Below are positions 7,264 to 14,376 of a stretch of DNA of 31,947 bases, one piece after another. The stretch comes from Pseudomonadota bacterium (GTDB taxonomy: Bacteria > Pseudomonadota > Gammaproteobacteria > Burkholderiales > Burkholderiaceae_B): contig JAEYZR010000088.1 of the NCBI GenBank assembly GCA_023427945.1, positions 1-31,947 on the forward strand, in the 5' to 3' direction. The notes under the pieces are model-generated. The model ran no database searches. It saw only the letters and a program-made list of their open reading frames with translations, and was not told where the DNA came from. The stretch's first letter is position 1, and every line of letters begins with the position of its first letter. Made by a program: the position numbers and the translations under genes.

Positions 7264-7452
7264 ATGCCAGCAAAATCGAAGGCACAACAGATGGCGGCGG
7301 GTGCCGCCTTGTCGGCCAAGGAGGGCGACAAAAAGGTCGGAAGCCTCAAGGGCGCTTCAAGGTCCATGTATGACTCCATGAGCAAGAAAGAGCTCAGTGA
7401 ACTGGCCTCGACCAAACGGGCCGGCAAGCCGGAACACAAGAAGTCAATGTGA
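7264..7452 (+). CDS. DUF3008-family small basic protein
   Basis: The product has 62 residues from ATG 7264, with AGGAG 8 nt upstream. The start at 7231 in the same frame lacks a ribosome site. The sequence MPAKSKAQQMAAGAALSAKE, then KVGSLKGASRSMYDSMS, LASTKRAGKPEHKKSM fits the DUF3008 family of small Lys/Ser-rich proteins found widely in proteobacteria. The family has no established function. The composition suggests a flexible, positively charged cytoplasmic protein. It is monocistronic and divergent from the ankyrin gene, with 78 nt between starts. Confidence 0.82.
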   Translation: MPAKSKAQQMAAGAALSAKEGDKKVGSLKGASRSMYDSMSKKELSELASTKRAGKPEHKKSM

Positions 7453-7636
7453 AAGACCGGGATGACGCCCTGGTCGTGCGCGCCTGAGTGGATTGTCGCG
7501 TGCTGAAGCGGACACGGCGGGCTGGCGTTGCTGCAATGCGCCTGCGTTTGGATTCTTCCGTCAAACGGTTGATTGTCGTCGCCCGCTAAAATGCCCTCAC
7601 GCTGCACACTGTTTTGCAGTCGCTGGAGGGCGTGTC

Positions 7637-8524
7637 TTGAATTTGCGGCATATTCGATTCTTCGTCGTATTGGCCGAAGAGCTCAACTTCACCCGCGCGT
7701 CTGCGCGCTTGCACGTCGCTCAACCGGCGCTCAGCCAGCAGATCAGGCTGCTCGAAGAAAGCATGGGCACGTTGTTGTTTGACCGCGCGGCGCGCCCGAT
7801 ACGACTGACCAGCGCTGGCGCCTACTTCTTGATTCAGGCGCGTGACATTCTCGACCGGTATGAGCAGGCTTCCAACACGGTGCGAGACATCAGCCTGGGC
7901 CGTGCAGGCTGGCTGGGAATCGGATTCACACGCTCGGCGATCTACAGCGTGCTGCCGCCTGCGCTGAAGGCATACAGTGCACAGCATCCAACCGTCGAAC
8001 TCAAGCTCTACGAAATGCTTACCGAGGAGCATGAGCGTGCATTGCAGCAGCATCAAATCCATCTGGCCATCGGACGTCAGGCGCAGGCCCTGGCTAATTG
8101 CGAGACAAAAATCCTGCTGCAAGAGCCACTTGTCGTGGTGGTGGCGTCGGACCACCCGCTGAGCAGGCTGCGCACGGTTCCTGTATCCCGGTTGCGTGAT
8201 TGTCCGTTCGTTCTATACCCCCGGTATCCGGGTGCGCAGTTTCCCAGGCTGATCCAGCGGTTGTGCCAGGATGCCGGATTCAAGCCTCGCGTGGTCCATG
8301 AAACACACGAGATCCAGACCGCGCTCGCGCTGGTGGCAGCGGGCCTTGGAGTGACCCTTGTGGGAGAGTCGGTCGCAAAAAACGGCTTGCGTGACCTGGC
8401 GTATCTGCCGCTGGAGGGTGCGCAGCCCAGCGATCTGACCACGCTGACCTGCACGTATCGCGCCAACGACGTTCATCCCGCGCTGCATGACTTCGTACGT
8501 ATTCTGATGCAGCAGGCCTCTTGA
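7637..8524 (+). CDS. LysR-family transcriptional regulator
   Basis: The product has 295 residues. The start chosen is TTG 7637, which has GGAGGG 6 nt upstream and begins exactly at the family start (LNLRHIRFFVVLAEELNFTR). A longer frame from 7493 is implausible. Residues 1-60 form the winged HTH (ASARLHVAQPALSQQIRLLE, LLFDRAARPIRLTSAG), followed by a linker helix and a LysR substrate-binding domain (PLVVVVASDHPLSRL, GLGVTLVGES). It precedes the RraA-like and Bug genes on the same strand. A perfect T-N11-A palindrome lies at 8621-8635, between it and those genes, so it probably controls them in response to a small organic acid. The ligand cannot be told from sequence. Confidence 0.93.
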   Translation: MNLRHIRFFVVLAEELNFTRASARLHVAQPALSQQIRLLEESMGTLLFDRAARPIRLTSAGAYFLIQARDILDRYEQASNTVRDISLGRAGWLGIGFTRSAIYSVLPPALKAYSAQHPTVELKLYEMLTEEHERALQQHQIHLAIGRQAQALANCETKILLQEPLVVVVASDHPLSRLRTVPVSRLRDCPFVLYPRYPGAQFPRLIQRLCQDAGFKPRVVHETHEIQTALALVAAGLGVTLVGESVAKNGLRDLAYLPLEGAQPSDLTTLTCTYRANDVHPALHDFVRILMQQAS

Positions 8525-8620
8525 GTATGAAGGGGGCAGGACGAGCCATCTGCGCTGTATGGCCTTGTCTGTCGTGCGTCGACGCTCTTCGCACCTGCGC
8601 CGTATGCCTGCATTCACGCC

Positions 8621-8635
8621 ATAAGCTGCGCTTAT
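8621..8635. promoter_or_regulatory. LysR-type operator candidate
   Basis: ATAAGCTGCGCTTAT is a perfect palindrome (6-bp arms, 3-nt centre) that contains the T-N11-A signature of LysR-type binding sites. It lies about 95 nt past the end of the LysR gene and 115 nt upstream of the RraA-like gene. Confidence 0.6.
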
Positions 8636-8688
8636 AAAACCATCAGATATCTGTCTTGGAATTGTCCTGTGCCGGCCTTTAGGATCAT

Positions 8689-8729
8689 GTCTCGATCAAT
8701 ACGAGACGATCTTATTTGAAGTCTCGATC
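8689..8729. repeat. GTCTCG inverted and direct repeats
   Basis: GTCTCG (8689-8694) and CGAGAC (8702-8707) form an inverted repeat. GTCTCGATC recurs as a direct repeat at 8689-8697 and 8721-8729, spaced 32 nt (about three helical turns). The array ends 21 nt before the start codon of the RraA-like gene, a position suited to a repressor or activation site. Confidence 0.5.
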
Positions 8730-8750
8730 TACCCAAGAGACATCCCAGGC

Positions 8751-9440
8751 ATGACACAGGCATCGACGTTGGACGCTGATCTTCACGTACGCATCACCAA
8801 ACCTATCCCGGAAGCATTTCGTACGCTGTGTACCGCTGAGGTAAGCGATGCACTGGATTGGCTCAAGTTGCCCGGCAGTGCATTGGGCATTGCGCCGGTC
8901 GCCAGCAATCATCGGGTGCTGGGGCGCGCATTCACGGTGCAGTTCGGTCCGGTTGATCTGGTGCCGGGTACCGTGGGGGATTTCATCGACGTGGTGCCCG
9001 CTGGTGCCGTGGTTGTGCTGGATAGCGCAGGTCGAACGGACTGCACGGTATGGGGCGGCATTCTCAGTGAGGTGGCCACCATGCGCGGCATTGCCGGGAC
9101 GGTGATCAACGGTGTGTGTCGCGATACCGACGTGGCCGAAGCGTTGAATTACGCGCTCTACAGTCGCGGAAAGTTCATGCGTACAGGCAAGGATCGCGTG
9201 GAGGTCGAGCACACCAACACGCCGGTCAGTCTGGGCGATGTGCGTGTGCGTCCGGGCGACATTCTCATTGGCGATGGCGATGGGATCGTGGTGGTGCCCG
9301 CTGAGCGCGAGGACGAAGTCTTGAGCATTGCCTTGCGTACTCGCGATGCTGAACAGGCAATCGTTGAAAGCGTAAGGTCAGGCAAGACCCTCTACGAGGC
9401 CCGCGTCGAAAACGGTTATCACACCTTGCAACGCGGATAG
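8751..9440 (+). CDS. RraA-like / HMG aldolase family protein
   Basis: The product has 229 residues from ATG 8751. It matches the RraA/dimethylmenaquinone-methyltransferase-like family, whose enzymatic members are class II 4-hydroxy-4-methyl-2-oxoglutarate/4-carboxy-4-hydroxy-2-oxoadipate aldolases or oxaloacetate decarboxylases. Visible family motifs are the N-terminal TAEVSDALDWL, a GAVVVLDSAGRTDCTVWGG block (residues about 83-102), and GTVINGVCRDTDVAEAL, containing the Arg-Asp pair used for substrate and metal binding. DILIGDGDGIVVVPAE closes the fold. Having RD and the WGG loop favours an active aldolase/decarboxylase over the RNase E inhibitor RraA. The Bug binding protein gene 120 nt downstream suggests uptake and cleavage of a carboxylated acid. 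Confidence 0.85.
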   Translation: MTQASTLDADLHVRITKPIPEAFRTLCTAEVSDALDWLKLPGSALGIAPVASNHRVLGRAFTVQFGPVDLVPGTVGDFIDVVPAGAVVVLDSAGRTDCTVWGGILSEVATMRGIAGTVINGVCRDTDVAEALNYALYSRGKFMRTGKDRVEVEHTNTPVSLGDVRVRPGDILIGDGDGIVVVPAEREDEVLSIALRTRDAEQAIVESVRSGKTLYEARVENGYHTLQRG

Positions 9441-9560
9441 GCCTTGCGTTGCAACACGGGTGGGCCTTGATGGCAACAGGTCATCAATACCCCATGCGGA
9501 GGCTGGTCTTGTACCGGCTTGCAGAAGCATTCAAAACTAAAAATGATGGAGACGATAGTC

Positions 9561-10574
9561 ATGAAATTTGCGAAGGCATATCGCGGTACCCGCCTGGCAC
9601 TGGCTTTGGGCGCTGTCTCGTTGTGCGCGGCCGGTGGGGCAGTCGCTGCACAGCCCGCTTCCTCCGATGCGCAGCCATACCCTTGCCGGGTGCTGACGCT
9701 GGTGTCGCCATACCCCGCGGGTGGCACGACCGACATTCTCTCGCGGCTGTTGGCCCCCAAGCTGCAGGCGTCGCTGGGTACCACTGTGATCGTCGACAAC
9801 CGGGGTGGTGCCAGCAGCAACATCGGCACAGAATTCGTGTCGCGCGCCGATCCCGATGGTTGCACGGCCTTGCTGGGCAACAATACCGGCGTGGTCATCA
9901 ATCGCAACCTGTACAACTTGCGCATGGACCCGGTCAAGACTCTTGCACCGGTTGCCAAGGTCGCTGCCATGCCGCTCGTTCTGTATGTCAATCCAAAGGT
10001 TCCGGTCAAAACCGTGCCCGAGCTTGTCGAATTGCTGAAGAAGAATCCGGGCCAATACAACTTTGCTTCGGGCGGCAGCGGAAGTCCGCAGCATCTTGCG
10101 GGAGAACTGTTCAAGCTTGCCGCCAATGTCGACATGACACACATTCCCTACAAGGGGCAGGGGCCTGCTTTGATGGATGTGGTTGCCGGTCAGGTCCAGG
10201 TGGCGTTCGAGACGACCGCTGCATTGCAGCCCCAGGCCGAGGCGGCCCGCGTGGTGCCGCTGGCATCGACCGGGTCGTCGCGTTCCGAGGCTTTCCCGAC
10301 TATTCCGACAATGGCCGAGATTGGTTTCGCTGATCTGACTCTCACCAACTGGTACGGCTTCTTTGTTCCCACCGGTGTTGCGCCAGACCGTATGCAGCGT
10401 CTGCAGTCTGCGTTGTCCGATGCGCTGAATGCGCCGGACATCAAGACCCGTCTGGCTCAACTCGGGTCGGAGGATGTGTCGGGCGGCTCGGCAGAGACTT
10501 TCCAGCGATTCATCGACAAGGAAGTGCCGCTCTGGGAAGGGGTGGTGAAGCGGTCCGGCGCCAAGGTCGATTGA
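9561..10574 (+). CDS. Bug-family (TctC-like) periplasmic binding protein
   Basis: The product has 337 residues. ATG 9561 is chosen because GGAG lies 9 nt upstream and MKFAKAYRGTRLALALGAVS starts a signal peptide cleaved near AVAA. In-frame starts at 9519, 9543 and 9546 are less likely. The mature protein has the hallmarks of the Bug/TTT family: LTLVSPYPAGGTTDILSRLL at the start (ligand loop PAGG), VIVDNRGGASSNIGTEFVSR, YNFASGGSGSPQHLAGELFK, MTHIPYKGQGPALMDVVAGQ and WYGFFVPTGVA. The family binds carboxylates such as tricarboxylates, amino acids or aromatic acids and passes them to TctAB-type permeases or sensors. No tctA/tctB lies nearby, so it is an orphan of the kind typical in Alcaligenaceae. 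Confidence 0.94.
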   Translation: MKFAKAYRGTRLALALGAVSLCAAGGAVAAQPASSDAQPYPCRVLTLVSPYPAGGTTDILSRLLAPKLQASLGTTVIVDNRGGASSNIGTEFVSRADPDGCTALLGNNTGVVINRNLYNLRMDPVKTLAPVAKVAAMPLVLYVNPKVPVKTVPELVELLKKNPGQYNFASGGSGSPQHLAGELFKLAANVDMTHIPYKGQGPALMDVVAGQVQVAFETTAALQPQAEAARVVPLASTGSSRSEAFPTIPTMAEIGFADLTLTNWYGFFVPTGVAPDRMQRLQSALSDALNAPDIKTRLAQLGSEDVSGGSAETFQRFIDKEVPLWEGVVKRSGAKVD

Positions 10575-10622
10575 GTCGACAGATGCAAGGTGTGAACGAT
10601 GGTCTGATCGGTGACACCGCCT

Positions 10623-11408
10623 TCATTCGCCTGGCCAATAATGGCTGTCCGGCAGGGGGCGGGCACCGAACAGGGCCTGGCCGACGCGCACGACGGTGGA
10701 GCCTTCTTCGATGGCGATTTCGAAGTCCCCCGACATGCCCATCGACAGCTCGTCCAGTGCGATGCCGTCGGGGGCATCCTGACGCAGGCGGTCACGCAGT
10801 TCGCGCAACATCGCAAAACAGGGGCGCACTCTTTCTGCTTCTGTGGCAAACAGCGCAAGCGTCATCAACCCGCGCACGCGCAACGAAGAAAAGGCAGGCA
10901 GCTCACGCAGAAAGCTGCAAGCCTCTCCCGGTGCCAGACCATACTTGCTGGCCTCGCCCGAGGTATTGATCTGCACGAATACGTCCAGTGACCGCCCCTG
11001 CGCCTGCAGGCGCCGATCCAGCGCTTCGGCTACGCGCAGGCTGTCCAGTGCCTGAAACTCGCTGGCAAAGCGCGCCACGAGCCTGGCCTTGTTGGTCTGC
11101 AAGTGTCCGATGACCGACCAGCGCAGATCCGCCAGATCCTGCATGGCTTCCCACTTGCCGAAAGCCTCCTGCACTTTGTTCTCGCCCAGTGTGCGGCAAC
11201 CTGCTGCGTAGGCCAGTCGCAGGCGCTCTTGCGGCTTGGTCTTGCTCACGGGCAGCAAACGGACACTGCCTGCATCGCGCCCGACTCGTTGGCAGGCCGC
11301 GGCAATGCGCGCGTGTACGGCGGCCAGGTTGTACTGGAAGTCCTCGATCGTAGCGGCCTGCGGATACAGGCCGTGCTTCTCGTGCAGGGGGGGCGTGATG
11401 CTTGACAT
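10623..11408 (-). CDS. yggS: YggS/PLPBP-family pyridoxal-phosphate homeostasis protein
   Basis: The product has 261 residues from ATG 11408. The family is a single alanine-racemase-like TIM barrel that binds PLP without known enzymatic activity and controls vitamin B6 and amino/keto acid homeostasis. Motifs: LLPVSKTKP with PLP lysine Lys56, GENKVQEAFGKWEAM, LRWSVIGHLQTNKA, VFVQINTSGEASKYGL, LRVRGLMTL and the phosphate-binding end LSMGMSGDFEIAIEEGSTVV followed by RVGQALFG. About 20 extra residues precede the usual start (MSSITPPLHEKHGLYPQAAT). It lies 9 nt after the benE-like gene, so the two form an operon opposite a PLP-dependent MocR regulator. It may be a second copy, as yggS is often elsewhere (near proC or pilT). 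Confidence 0.93.
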   Translation of the reverse strand: MSSITPPLHEKHGLYPQAATIEDFQYNLAAVHARIAAACQRVGRDAGSVRLLPVSKTKPQERLRLAYAAGCRTLGENKVQEAFGKWEAMQDLADLRWSVIGHLQTNKARLVARFASEFQALDSLRVAEALDRRLQAQGRSLDVFVQINTSGEASKYGLAPGEACSFLRELPAFSSLRVRGLMTLALFATEAERVRPCFAMLRELRDRLRQDAPDGIALDELSMGMSGDFEIAIEEGSTVVRVGQALFGARPLPDSHYWPGE

Positions 11409-11417
11409 GGTTGCCTC

Positions 11418-12653
11418 CTACTTGGCGACAGGCTGGGTTGCGGACATGCTGGCGGTTGTTTTGCGCCAAGGCATCGGTGCATTGAGCACCGCATACGACA
11501 ACAGGCCAATCAGCAGCCCCCAGAATGCGCCGCCGATACCCAGCAGCGTGACGTTGGCGGCAGCGGCCAGGAAGGTGATCAGGGAGGCTTCGCGCGTCTT
11601 TGGATCGGCCAGGGCATTGGCCAGGCTGCCGCCGATGGTGCCAAGCAGCGCCAGCCCGGCCAATGTGGTGATGAAGGTTGCGGGGAAGGCCATGAACAAG
11701 GCGGCCAGCGTTACGCCGAATATGCCCACGATCACGTAGCAGAGGCCGGCTGCGATACCAGCGACCCATCGCTTGGCAGGGTCGTCATGCGCTTCCTTGC
11801 CGGTGGCGATGGCGGCGGTGATGGCAGCGATGTTGAAGGCGTGCGAGCCGAAGGGCGCCATCAGCAGTGAGCCCAGGCCGGTGACGGTCACGATGGGGTT
11901 GGCGCTGGTCTTGAAGCCGTCGTTGCGCAGCACCAGCATGCCGGGCATGTACTGGCCCGTCAGCGTAATCACAAACAGCGGCAGTGCCACGCTGAGCAGG
12001 GCGTTGACTGAAAATTCAGGCATGGTGAACACGGGTGCGGCAAGCTTGAGCTCAAGCCCCGAGAGGTCGACACGGTGCTGCCACAGCAGAAACGTCAGCC
12101 CGAGAACCAGGATGCCCACGACGGCGTAGCGGGCCGCAAGGCGCTTGAGCAACAGGTAGGTCACGATCAGCAGACCAGCCAGCATGGGGTCCACACTCAT
12201 GCCGCCAAATGCCTTGATCCCGAATTGCAGGAGAATGCCGGCAAGCAGTCCGGCCGCGATGCCAGGCGGGATGAGGCGGATGACCCGCTCGAAGTACCCG
12301 GACATCCCCAGTGCCACGAAGGCTGCTGCCGACATGATGTAGGCGCCCACTGCCTCGGGGTAGGACGTGGTCGCCAGCGCGGTCACAAGAAAGGCTGCTG
12401 CCGGTGTAGACCAGGCCGTGATGATGGGCTCGCGGGCCATCCAGCTCAGGAATATCCCCGTCACACCGACACCAATCGAAATCGACCACACCCATGAAGC
12501 CGTGAGTTCAGGACCAAGGCCAGCCACCTTGGCTGCCTGGAATACCAGAATGAACGTACCACCATAGTTGACGATGACCGAGATCAGGCCAGCGACGATG
12601 GGATGGGCGAGGTCGTTCCAACAAAGAGAGGGGCGTGCAGAGGCGGATGACAT
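11418..12653 (-). CDS. benE: BenE-family membrane transporter
   Basis: The product has 411 residues, starting at ATG 12653. The open frame extends to 12866, but that part overlaps the divergent regulator and lacks family sequence. It is a polytopic inner-membrane protein with about 11-12 hydrophobic segments: IVAGLISVIVNYGGTFILVF, ISIGVGVTGIFLSW, AAFLVTALATTSYPEAVGAY, GIAAGLLAGILLQFG and FGSHAFNIAAITAAIATG near the C-terminal third. These match the BenE (YdcO) family of the nucleobase/ascorbate-like superfold, named for benzoate:H+ symport. The specificity is not settled by sequence. No benzoate catabolic genes are present. The partner genes are a PLP-binding MocR regulator and a PLP homeostasis protein, which points instead to a B6-related compound. 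The ribosome site is weak. Confidence 0.9.
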   Translation of the reverse strand: MSSASARPSLCWNDLAHPIVAGLISVIVNYGGTFILVFQAAKVAGLGPELTASWVWSISIGVGVTGIFLSWMAREPIITAWSTPAAAFLVTALATTSYPEAVGAYIMSAAAFVALGMSGYFERVIRLIPPGIAAGLLAGILLQFGIKAFGGMSVDPMLAGLLIVTYLLLKRLAARYAVVGILVLGLTFLLWQHRVDLSGLELKLAAPVFTMPEFSVNALLSVALPLFVITLTGQYMPGMLVLRNDGFKTSANPIVTVTGLGSLLMAPFGSHAFNIAAITAAIATGKEAHDDPAKRWVAGIAAGLCYVIVGIFGVTLAALFMAFPATFITTLAGLALLGTIGGSLANALADPKTREASLITFLAAAANVTLLGIGGAFWGLLIGLLSYAVLNAPMPWRKTTASMSATQPVAK

Positions 12654-12717
12654 GGTCTGACTGCGGTCCAGAGAATCAAACAGGAGAGAGGGCGGCGAGA
12701 CTGACTTTGTAGCGCTA

Positions 12718-12743
12718 AAATGGACTGATACTCCCGTCCATTT
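12718..12743. promoter_or_regulatory. Operator candidate between benE and mocR
   Basis: AAATGGAC (12718-12725) and GTCCATTT (12736-12743) form a perfect 8-bp inverted repeat with a 10-nt centre. The centre-to-centre distance of about 18 nt puts both halves on one DNA face. It lies 65 nt upstream of benE and 22 nt upstream of the MocR start, so one protein bound here could control both genes. Confidence 0.6.
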
Positions 12744-12764
12744 GTTTAGTGAGATACAGACCAA

Positions 12765-14264
12765 TTGTTCAGGCACGCCCAGCTCGAATCCGTAAAAGCC
12801 TGGATCGGCGACCCGGCAAACGAGGGCTTGCCGCTGCATACGCGCATCCAGCGGGCCGTACGGCAACTGATACTCGACGGGGTGTTGGACGTGGGCAGGC
12901 CATTGCCTGCATCGCGTGCGCTGGCCAAGTCACTGGGGGTCTCCCGCGACACGGTCGAGTCGGCCTACAGTCAGCTGCATGCAGAAGGCTTTATCGAGCG
13001 GCGTGTGGGCAGTGGCAGCTTTGTGTCCGAGCGCACACAGCGCCTTCCAGGACGGGGCAGGCCGAGACGCACGAACCCGGATCGCAATGCTTCCCCGCGC
13101 CTGAGCCAACGCGGTGCCGCCATATTCGCAAGCGGCGGCCTGCGAGACTTTGTGATGCCGCGCCCGTTCGCGCCCGGTGTTCCGGAAACGCGCAGTTTTC
13201 CGCTTCAGACCTGGGAACGGCTGGAGCGCCAGGTACTGAAGGAGTACGGCACCGGGTTGCTGTTGCACAGTGAGCCGCAGGGCCTGAAGCGTCTACGGCA
13301 GGCTATTTCCGATTACATCAATCTCGAGCGCGGTGCCTCCGCTACGCCCGAACGTGTGCTTGTGCTGACCAGTTCTCAACAAGCCTTGACGTTGTGCGCG
13401 ACCGTACTGCTTGATGTTGGCGAGCGCATCTTTCTCGAGGACCCGGTCTATCACGGTGCGCGCAAGGCATTCGATGCGACCGGCCTGCAGTGCGTGCCTG
13501 TACCGGTGGATACCGACGGCTTGCAGGTGGATCGACTGCTGAGCCTCACGCAGACATTGGGCAAACCGCCCAGAGCGGTGTTCCTGACGCCATCCCACCA
13601 GTTTCCCACCGGGGCGACCCTGGCGCTGGATCGGCGGCTTGCCATCATCGAGTGGGCCAGAAAGCATCAGAGCTGGATCATCGAAGACGATTACGACAGC
13701 GAGTTCCACTACGCGGGAAAACCTACAGCGTGCGTGCAGGGGCTCGATCAGCACGATCGGACACTCTACATCGGCACCTTCACCAAATCGCTGTTTCCCG
13801 GTCTGCGCATCGGCTACATGGTGCTACCCCCGCCGCTGGTTGCGCCTATGACCGTGGCGCGCACGCTACTTGATGGACACAGCGCGCCGATTCCGCAGCT
13901 CACGCTGGCGCGTTTCATCGAAGGCGGGCATTTCGGCGTGCATGTGCGTACCATGCGCGCCGTCTACGCGGAGCGTCGCGATGCGTTGGCGCGGCTGGTG
14001 CGCCTGCATCTTGCCGAGTTCGTGGAGCCGCGCGTGCCAGCAGGGGGAATGCAGATGCCTTGTGTTTTCATCCGCGACATTCCCGAACACGAAGTGGTGC
14101 AGGCCGCAGCTCGGGCCGGCATCGACCTCCTGGGCCTGACCGGACTGTATGCGTCCAGCCGTCGTGACACGGGTTTCCTCATGGGCTTCGCTGCGCATGC
14201 ACCGCATGAACTGGAAGTCTCCGTAAAGACGCTGGCGAAAGTGCTGCGCAGCTTGTGCCGCTGA
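12765..14264 (+). CDS. MocR-type regulator (GntR HTH fused to PLP aminotransferase fold)
   Basis: The product has 499 residues. The only plausible start is TTG 12765: an in-frame stop at 12747 excludes anything longer. Residues about 20-90 are a GntR winged HTH (LHTRIQRAVRQLILDGVLDV, LPASRALAKSLGVSRDTVES, GFIERRVGSGSFV). From about 120 to the end is a fold-type I aminotransferase domain, with HQFPTGATLALDRRLAI, IIEDDYDSEFHY and the PLP lysine in TFTKSLFPGLRIGYMV (Lys341). MocR proteins sense PLP and/or amino compounds; PdxR members control vitamin B6 genes. It diverges from benE-yggS with 111 nt between starts and a perfect inverted repeat in the gap, so it most likely regulates that operon. 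The TTG start suggests low expression. Confidence 0.93.
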   Translation: MFRHAQLESVKAWIGDPANEGLPLHTRIQRAVRQLILDGVLDVGRPLPASRALAKSLGVSRDTVESAYSQLHAEGFIERRVGSGSFVSERTQRLPGRGRPRRTNPDRNASPRLSQRGAAIFASGGLRDFVMPRPFAPGVPETRSFPLQTWERLERQVLKEYGTGLLLHSEPQGLKRLRQAISDYINLERGASATPERVLVLTSSQQALTLCATVLLDVGERIFLEDPVYHGARKAFDATGLQCVPVPVDTDGLQVDRLLSLTQTLGKPPRAVFLTPSHQFPTGATLALDRRLAIIEWARKHQSWIIEDDYDSEFHYAGKPTACVQGLDQHDRTLYIGTFTKSLFPGLRIGYMVLPPPLVAPMTVARTLLDGHSAPIPQLTLARFIEGGHFGVHVRTMRAVYAERRDALARLVRLHLAEFVEPRVPAGGMQMPCVFIRDIPEHEVVQAAARAGIDLLGLTGLYASSRRDTGFLMGFAAHAPHELEVSVKTLAKVLRSLCR

Positions 14265-14341
14265 GGGAGGCGATGGTCGGTGAAGGATCGCGCTATCCAT
14301 AGCGAACGCTATCGGTCGAACGTTCGCATGGCACAGGATAA

Positions 14342-14368
14342 GAAAGGGCGGCACATGGCCGCCCTTTC
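14342..14368. terminator. Bidirectional terminator between mocR and the TonB receptor
   Basis: GAAAGGGCGGC (14342-14352) and GCCGCCCTTTC (14358-14368) form an 11-bp perfect stem with a 5-nt loop. The AAA/TTT ends supply a short U-tract on both strands, as expected between convergent genes. Confidence 0.75.
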
Positions 14369-14376
14369 ATGATCGA

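Larger units (their letters stand above)
8525..8750 (+). promoter_or_regulatory. Regulatory intergenic region upstream of RraA-like gene
   Basis: This 226-nt region holds two ordered motifs described separately: a LysR-type palindrome at 8621-8635 and GTCTCG repeats at 8689-8729. I see no small ORF with a ribosome site. The promoter of the RraA-like/Bug unit must lie here. Confidence 0.6.

Noticed and set aside
9449..10333. 294-codon plus-strand open frame
   Set aside because: Overlaps the Bug protein gene in another frame and has no family features; the Bug frame has a signal peptide and conserved motifs.
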